From Pelodera strongyloides (taxonomy: Eukaryota; Nematoda; Chromadorea; Rhabditida; Rhabditidae), in contig JAANDG010000070.1 of the NCBI GenBank assembly GCA_036852015.1, positions 248,001 to 312,000 of the forward strand: 64,000 bases of DNA, written 5' to 3'. A program made the position numbers and the translations under genes. Every line of letters begins with the position of its first letter. Positions within the stretch are counted from its first letter, which is position 1. Under the pieces are notes generated by a model, which was not told the DNA's origin, ran no database searches, and worked only from the letters and a program-made list of their open reading frames with translations. This document shows, one piece after another, positions 57,001 through 64,000 of this stretch.

Positions 57001-60000
57001 GTGTACTTTCAGATGAAAACCTATTGGCTGGGCGAGATTGTGAATTACTACTATTCAACAAAGAAAAAGGGATGTCCGACGGTTGAGTACAATTTGTGCA
57101 CGTGCAGGAGGTTAGTTAGTACATTTTTTCGAAGTTCGGTGTTTTCGCTTTCTTAGACGCTTATTGTGCTTAACTTGTTTATTAGTTGGGAACCAAGCGT
57201 TCTGTTATTGTTTGAAGTTCGTTTTCTATTGTTTCAAATGGTTAGCATATTGCTATTTACTTGTGTATTCACCTGTATTCTTCCACACTGTCTCTAAATG
57301 TACTCATAAAGACACCAGAGATGAATTGATTACGATTACCGTGGTGTTTGACATTTGACACTTGGTATTTATTGAGTTGGCGGTTGAATCGTTGAATTTC
57401 TTTGAAAAGGGGTTAGGTACAATACAGGTTTAATTCATGGATCTCCATCACCATATCACATGATTTTACGTCGTATATGTTCTCGCTTTTATATTTACAG
57501 CCAATGCGATGTAGAAGACCGTGGCCGTGTAACTCGAGTGGAGTGCAGCAATTGCACCCAATATATTTGGGGACAAAAGCGACGAGTCCCGAACAAGCTC
57601 TGTGCCGTTTGCTATCTTTATCAAAGGTTGGTCCTTTTTTTAACTCGTCCAAAAGTATGTTTCCTTTTCAGTATCCTACTCACTACGGTAGTTCGATGGT
57701 TGTATCACTTTTGACTTTTCTTTGTCATTGCTTTCTTGGTGCAATTTGCGTATTGCACTTCGTCACGCCTCATTTGCATAAAACCACTAGTCGAAACATG
57801 GCGAAGTTTTTTGTCCTATTGCTACGTAAAACTACTAGTCGAAACATAGTGAAGTTTTTTGTCCTATTGCTTTTCGATTGTAATTTATGTAAGTTCAGCA
57901 TTCCATCTTCCAGTATAATCGTTGTTCTAATCCAGGCGAAATAACGAGCCAAGACGGTGTCCGAAACTCAGTGAAGACGAGGAAAAGATTGCTTCTTTTT
58001 GGAAAGAAATGGATGAAATCGGTTCGAGACACAGGACGCTTAGTCAAGTAGGGCGTGCTTTATTGGACTTTGACTACACTTCTTATTATACATTATCTTT
58101 TCTTTGCTGAATTCAAATGATGCATTTCCATGTATTTCAATATGAACACTCAACTGACTCTGGTGGTGGGGCTTGTTAAAGCAGTATTGTACATTGTACC
58201 TACTTTGAGAAATTTGCATATGATACACAGTATGCATCCTATGTAAATTTGGCGCCGGAAGCTTGCCAGACTTGCACCAAATTTGAATAGGATACAAAGG
58301 AAATGCGTATCGTATGCAAATTTTCCAAAGTAGGTACAGTAGGGCTTTAAGTGGTAGTCCTTATTCCTGTACTTCTTCATCTGTATCTCAACAGGAGATA
58401 ATTCCAGGTTTTGGAGAAAATGGAGAAAGAGCGCAAAGATTTGTACGTGGAAAATGCGCGGCTCAATCCCGAAGAGGTAGGTGATTTGTTTCTTTGCACT
58501 TGGAATATTTCCCGGTGTAATCTACTGTATTACACCAATCTCAATTTCACTTTTCTGTTACCTTACATAAAGGAATTAGGAATATGAAACGATTACTATT
58601 GTAACGTGTTGCAGACTAAGAAACTGCAAATAGAAGTGATCGCAAGTATGAAAAGATTCACCAACCAATACGTTGTTACCCAAGAAAATTTCCTGTTGTG
58701 TCAGGAAAGAGGTTGAACTACCCAAAAAATAAGGCCCTTTTCAAGGTAGCGTCCCCAAATTGGTTACAAGTTTTAATTACCTAATTACCTTGAGCGATTA
58801 GCTCATTAGGTAAGCATTGCGAAATTGCGAGTGATGTAGGTTCGTGGTTTTATATGGGACTTACTTAAATCCCCTCGTTTTTAGTGTCCTGTTGTGTCAG
58901 GAAAGAAAACCTCCCGTTTGACACCTGAAGACATGGCTGATTTAGCTGCTAAATATCGTGTCACACCTCAACAGAAGTGAGCTGGTTTCATGTTTGTTTA
59001 TATTATTACTGTCTGGTTTAGTTTCGTACGTATGTATTTTCTGCAAGAGTGTAGAAGTCAGAGCCATATTTGAATGTTGTTTTCTACATTTTGCTATTTA
59101 GTTGTGTGATTCTGAGCCCACAAATGTCAACAATTCGAGCTGCGTCACTCGTTAAGTTTACGCCACAAGAGACGATGAAAACGGTGGAAGGTTGGTTTTT
59201 CTTACAGCTGCGTAATGACCGATTTTTGAAACGTATTGTGGACACCTGCATTCTTAGGTTTTATGCTAAGTGAACTCGATTTTTTATTCTAATTATACTC
59301 ATTTGCATACGATACATTGGGTTGCAGTTGTTTGGCATTTGTTTCAGAATCTGGCTGTTATACCTTTAACTAAGCTTCATTCCTTATTATGTGTTAGTCA
59401 TTGCTCGTTGTTAGTGGATCATACAATTGTCTGACCGATCACTTGTGTGTACTGTACCTGTGCTTGAAAGTTGAAAGAGGATCAGTGGTGAAAATTATCA
59501 CTGACTGGGCATTCCCCGGCGGTAAATCATTGTGTTTTGTGTTTTGCTCATATCCAGGCCTTTTTGATCGGTTCTCTTTTTGTTTGTCCATTAATCCCGG
59601 CGACCCGGCCGCGGTAGGCGATTTCGGTTCTCGTATTATCCCTTTCTTCCCAATTTCCATTTCGCTACATTCCGAAAAGCGAAAGTTGAAGCCCGTTCAG
59701 CCGGCGGTACGATAGTTGCGAAGCAGTGATTAGTGACAGTGATAATAAGTGATTCGACACCGACACTAGAGTTTAAGCCTTCAAGTAATAATTATGAGAT
59801 GAGCAACATACTACCGCTACCGGTTCAAGCTAGAGCAAGTTGCATGTAACTTGTAACGCAAAGACATCTGAGGCCGTAATCACCAACAGTCAGGGAGCCC
59901 TCCCCAGGTTCACGAGGGCTCTGAATATGCTCCCGCACTCTCTAAGCACTCTTTAGAGTCTTTAGCTCCCTGGGGAGGCCAGGGAGGGCTTCCTGCGTGT

Positions 60001-60746
60001 TGGTGAATACGGCCTCAGGTTTGCGTGTGACATCGTAGATGACAAGATGACTCCTATTCCTTCTTATTAATCTTATTAATGATACTTTAGGTTTGTTAAA
60101 ATACGGCAAGAAATGGGCAACTGTTGCTTGTCATGTTGGAACAAAGGAAGCAGTGGAAGTTGAATATTTCTACAAAGCGAATTGCAGGAAATATCGCCTA
60201 GATGTGGTTAGTTTATACTTTTTTTAGACGTCTGTGGGACTTATTTAAGGATTTGGTTGTTAGATACTTGGGTCAGCTTCAGCATTTATCTTGTCTAACG
60301 CGAAATAATGATTTATTTTCCTAATGTTAATTACCGCAATATACATTTTTGTAACATTCAAACATTCAGCATCTCAGCAACGTGTGTTGTCGTAGTGTAG
60401 CTATCAAGTTCTGGGAGAAACACCTTGTGACAAGTGGGGCCATGGGTCCTTTGTATGTGTTGTTTCCGAGTTTATCATTTTATCTGTATAATTGCAGCTG
60501 ACGAATCCCAATGCCCCGCCCGCATCCCCTCTTTCTGCTAAAGATAAGGAGAAGGAAAAAGAAAAAGAGAGATCTGGCACTCCTGAATCGAGAAAGAGAA
60601 AGGCCGACGTGGACCCTCCTTATAAGGGAGATGCGGGAGTAACGCCCCAGAAGACGTCACGCAAAACGAGGAGAAGCGGGGTGGGAGGGAGTGAACGGAC
60701 TCCGCCCATTGAGATGAACCACTCGCAGCCTGTGGAAGCTTTGTGA
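54063..60746 (+). CDS. CoREST-family transcriptional co-repressor (ELM2, two SANT domains, GATA-like finger)
   Basis: Seventeen in-phase exons: 54063-54232, 54466-54590, 54786-54946, 55337-55437, 55618-55716, 55897-56082, 56362-56433, 56731-56847, 57013-57110, 57501-57626, 57936-58047, 58408-58476, 58615-58671, 58885-58976, 59102-59190, 60091-60206 and 60498-60746; about 660 residues from the first ATG (54116). A low-complexity basic N-terminus (GSKRRKALRRQREEDEPSQR) precedes ELM2, which starts near VIGINEGSDYQ. SANT1 is FEQLSVGQRKEYERWLRKTG to WLGEIVNYYYSTKKK. Then comes a finger, CSNC, 15 residues, CAVC. SANT2 is VEGLLKYGKKWATVACHVGT to VEYFYKANCRKYRLDV. The tail is Lys/Glu-rich. CoREST bridges LSD1-type demethylases and deacetylases to chromatin, in the nucleus. 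The closest C. elegans relatives are spr-1 and rcor-1; which one is not decided here. An earlier 5' exon may exist, as the first exon enters in phase 1. The donor of the 58615 exon is ambiguous. Confidence 0.88.
58177..58350. mobile_element. Diverged hairpin MITE related to family A
   Basis: Inverted arms carry AAATTTGCATATGATACACA against TGCGTATCGTATGCAAATTT, with ends TTAAAGCAGTATTGTAC and GTACAGTAGGGCTTTAA. Intronic in the CoREST gene. Confidence 0.65.
59205..59372. mobile_element. MITE family B in a CoREST intron
   Basis: GACCGATTTTTGAAACGTAT at one end and the inverted TTTCAGAATCTGGCTGTTAT at the other. The shared interior motif is CTCGATTTTTTATTCTAATT. Confidence 0.65.
59873..60017. 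mobile_element. MITE family C copy 2
   Basis: Ends GAGGCCGTAATCACCAACA and the inverted TTGGTGAATACGGCCTC. Ends 74 bases before the SANT2 exon. Confidence 0.75.
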
Positions 60747-63700
60747 TTGTGTTAGTCTGTTTTTATTTTAGGTTAACTTGGGAGGTTTTGGAGTCCTGTA
60801 AAGGTTTCTTATGTATTTGGAGATTATTCTGAGTCCTGAGACTGTTTTGAAAGTTACGTCGGTTTATGGGAGCACGTGTCGTTTGCCACCCTACTGTGTA
60901 AAAACAAGAATGTATGGCTATGAATTAGAATTTATTATTTTTGTCATTTATCAAAGTTTCTTTCGAGGTTTTGCAGTGGCCCCTCCTAGCCTAGCCCTAA
61001 GCCCTAAGCCTTACAATTAGTTAAGTTATCCTATTTTGCATTGTGTTTGGTGGTTTCTTCCAGTTTCTTTCTAGTTTTACTTAAACAGTGTTGGATGTGA
61101 GTGTTCACTCAAATACGTACGTCATCTTTATTATGTGTTATTGTACTTTGTAATAATTTTTCATTCTTCATACGGTTAGAATTTGACTACATTGCATGCA
61201 TAGTACTACGGGAGTGCGTATTTTGCCTTCCTTTGATTATTGTAATCTTCCTTACAAGTATATTTCTGTCGCTTCATTAAATTATGTTTATTAGCTTTAG
61301 TCGTACTTTATTCTATCAGCTCGCCGCTTTAATGGGATATATACCAGGTTTTTTTCTTAATTACCTTGGATTAAGGATTAATTTATTCATTAATTTCTTT
61401 ATCTGCTGATTGACGGATGATACTGTTGATGTATTCCTTTATTCTTTCAAGTGTATTTGTGCGTTGTTTTCTATTTTTCACGGTTAATAGTGCCAATTGT
61501 TGACTTTATGTATTTTGGATGTGTTTCGATGGTTTATAGCCTATTGCCTATTAATAATTGTTCTGATTGGGTTTGGAAATTATGTTTCACTAGGTTCACT
61601 TTGTGGTTCTACTTTGTACCGTATGTGTGTTGTAGTTTTGTTTCGACCATATCGATTATGTGTATTTTTTTGTTATTTTTCTCTGGTGACAATGTGATAC
61701 GGTATCTTTGTAATATTAAAGATTTTTCCTTTCTTTTTGGTGGAAGTTGGTCGATGAGGAATTGCGATACATTAAATTACAAACTGGTAAAAAAAAATAG
61801 TATAGCTGCGAACAAAGTCATGAAGCTGAATTTGCTGCCCGCTTCAGACCAGACTAGGTGCGCGGATAGATCCATTACTTCATAGCTGCAAAACCTTCTT
61901 CCGTCTTGAAGGTGTATTCTATAGCCGCACCAGTATGTCTCGCTAAAGGAGAGCGGTCACCGATTGGCGCGCGCCTATTACCTAAATGGAAATGCAAGCA
62001 AAGTACGCTGTGCTGTATAAAAATCGTTCAGCTAAATATACTTCCAATCTTAGAACTTTCACTCGTCAAGTGCGTGCACCTCTATTCAAGGGTGGTACTA
62101 TACAGTTTCAATGTTTGCTTATGACGTGTTCCGCAGATGCGCATTAGGCGACGGGTTCCAGATGACAAATTAGGCTAGGATGTTAGTTTATATACGATGT
62201 GTCATGGAAGGTTTCATCATGGTCAAGTTCTGCTTTTGAACCATCGCGGCATGACCTGACCACCTGAAGACATCGAGCAATTTTGGCTAATTGTACACCG
62301 CACGACTACAAAATATGAAACGCCGCTGGGAAGCCGCGTGGTCACCACACGAAGCATACGGACACCTCAGAGACAACATACTAGTGTCAGAAACCTTATA
62401 AACTGCTTAATTAACAAATTAGCAACACAAATAACGGTGCTGCCGTCGAAAATAACGAAACGCAAACCAACAAAACAGCAAAGAGCTGTGTCCTATGATT
62501 CTGTTTAGGCCTTTTACATGTAAACATGTAACCGTTATTTTGGTTGCGAACTAAGTAGTCTATGGCTTAAAGGCTTCTTACTCTTGCATATAGTACCTAT
62601 ACGATATCTGAATAAGGCGCGCGGCGTCTGTGCGGTGTCCGAATACTCTACGAGGTGTGCGCGGGGTGTCTAGTAAACTTTTGAGGTACGCATGCCCGCA
62701 TGCGGCCATGCGGCCGCAACGCTGTCATATGGTTGTGCGGCGAACGTATGCGGTGGACCAATCCATCCCTGCAGTACTTCTCTACTGATGCGGATCAATT
62801 CAATACCAAAGTCATGCGAGTAAAAATGTTACACATCCGAGCTGACCATTCTTGTTTCGATTTTCATGCACATAAATCTTTCATTCACAACACAGCATTT
62901 TCGCACTCCTGATCACATGCTCGCATTGATATAAATGATTAACCCCAAAACAGTTACTAGTTACCAATGCTTCCATATAAAAAAGTACATAATGCAAATA
63001 ACACAAGTACCCCGGTGAACATAATTTTCCCAACCATAGTACTTCTACACAAATTCATGGTAAAGCAATACTTCTGAAGTGATCACTTATGATTCATCGA
63101 TCGTCAAACCTGAGTTCATATGCCCCGGACCAACACTCGCCAGTGCACATAATTTTCCCACAATGCTTATTCACCAATAGACAAACTCCCACAAGATCAT
63201 AACGCCGGTGACCCAAACTAGGCACCTTATGTGCAATATCATACGTTCGATCGTATTCAACGTTTAGTATGTTCTACAAAAGAATACAACCCAATCACAT
63301 CAAAGTAGAAAATGCAAATTTGTATCCCCCCAGAATATGCATATACATAAAGGCGCATTGAAGATGGTAAAAGTTTGAAGAATTCTGGAAAAAGTTGGTT
63401 CAAGTTGGAAACTCGAGAAAAGTTTAGAGATAATGCGAAAAGAGAGACCACGGGCAAACATAGCTGAATATCCTGCTTTTCAGCATTATGCAAAATTATG
63501 CAAATGTTCCATCTTGAACCTAACTTTTCCGGAATTCTTCAAACTTTTCCCAATTCGAACTCGAAAGAAGATCCAAAACTACGAACTCAGAACAACGGAA
63601 CTCGGACAAATACGCTTCAACAACAAAAACTACAACCCTGCCCCCTTCCCGTACCCCCACAAATTTTATTTTCTTGTCAGGGAAGGGTGCATACAACCAA

Positions 63701-63906
63701 AAACTTGAAAAATTATACAAAATAACAACGGATTTGGTCCTTGAGGGCGGGATCAATGTATTCATTGCTTTGCAAATTTCAAGTTTTACTCTCACGCGGC
63801 GAAATCTATCTAAAATAGGTGTAGAGTAAACTAAGGTGTGACTTACACGTTGCTAGAACTGCCTCTAAGGTGCTAATGATGTACTATATATTCTTAATCA
63901 TCAGTG
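60747..63906. other. Downstream of CoREST, no gene recognised
   Basis: The first few hundred bases are probably the 3' untranslated region. A short CCTAAGCCCTAAGCC telomere-like run is near 60995. The repeat shared with 48148 lies at 62068-62152. Remaining open frames (for example 61451-61885) are T-rich with no motif support. Confidence 0.45.
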
Positions 63907-64000
63907 GCCGTATTCACCAACACACAGGGAGCCCTCCTTAGGCTCACGGGCGCTCTAAATCTCTTCTGCCCTTGCACTCTCTACGCGCTCTTTCGCTCCT
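63907..64000. mobile_element. MITE family C copy 3, cut by the window end
   Basis: Begins GGCCGTATTCACCAACACAC and continues AGGGAGCCCTCC like the other two copies. The right half lies outside the window. Confidence 0.7.

Noticed and set aside
61451..61885. 144-codon plus-strand frame
   Set aside because: Phe/Cys/Val-rich reading of T-rich DNA downstream of CoREST, without domain or splice support.

Overview
The window looks like nematode nuclear DNA. Protein-coding exons are short and split by introns of 50 bases to more than 8 kb, with TTTCAG-type acceptors. Two genes start just downstream of an acceptor-like TTTAG or TTCCAG, as expected for spliced-leader trans-splicing. There is a short interstitial run of the nematode telomere hexamer TTAGGC (GCCTAA as written). 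The recognised gene families (FMRFamide-type peptide GPCR, TTBK-like kinase of the CK1 group, CoREST) fit a nematode. The species cannot be named from the sequence. No tRNA, rRNA, CRISPR array or prokaryotic feature was seen.

Layout. 1-11.5 kb is almost entirely repeats: TTAA-flanked MITEs, a 1.9 kb foldback element, and a 3.85 kb element with 200-base inverted ends that encloses decayed pieces of a possible secreted-protein gene. 11.5-17.8 kb (+) holds a nine-exon gene for a small, probably mitochondrial protein with three exon-encoded repeats; all its introns are phase 0. A GC-rich repeat block and a possible small antisense gene lie in its third intron. 19.4-23.1 kb (-) is a seven-transmembrane FMRFamide-receptor-like GPCR, with a possible N-terminal exon far upstream near 30.4 kb. 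23-34 kb is otherwise microsatellite- and MITE-rich. 34.2-50.5 kb (+) is one TTBK-like kinase gene of at least 12 exons. Its 8.6 kb second intron contains two Penelope-like retroelement copies with hammerhead-like motifs, and a complete antisense gene (40.7-42.7 kb) for a Myb/SANT-like DNA-binding protein. 51.6-52.7 kb (-) has unrecognised, partly broken coding stretches. 54.1-60.7 kb (+) is a 17-exon CoREST co-repressor gene with a GATA-like zinc finger between its two SANT domains. 60.8-64 kb shows no gene.

The genes do not form an operon or a single pathway. The main biology is how mobile DNA shapes introns. At least six TTAA-type elements, seven near-perfect hairpin MITEs and about ten copies of a third family sit in introns or next to splice sites. 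The most notable item is the Penelope-like element whose GIY-YIG endonuclease lies upstream of the reverse transcriptase (permuted order). Each of the two adjacent copies is followed by a hammerhead-like motif with covarying base pairs.
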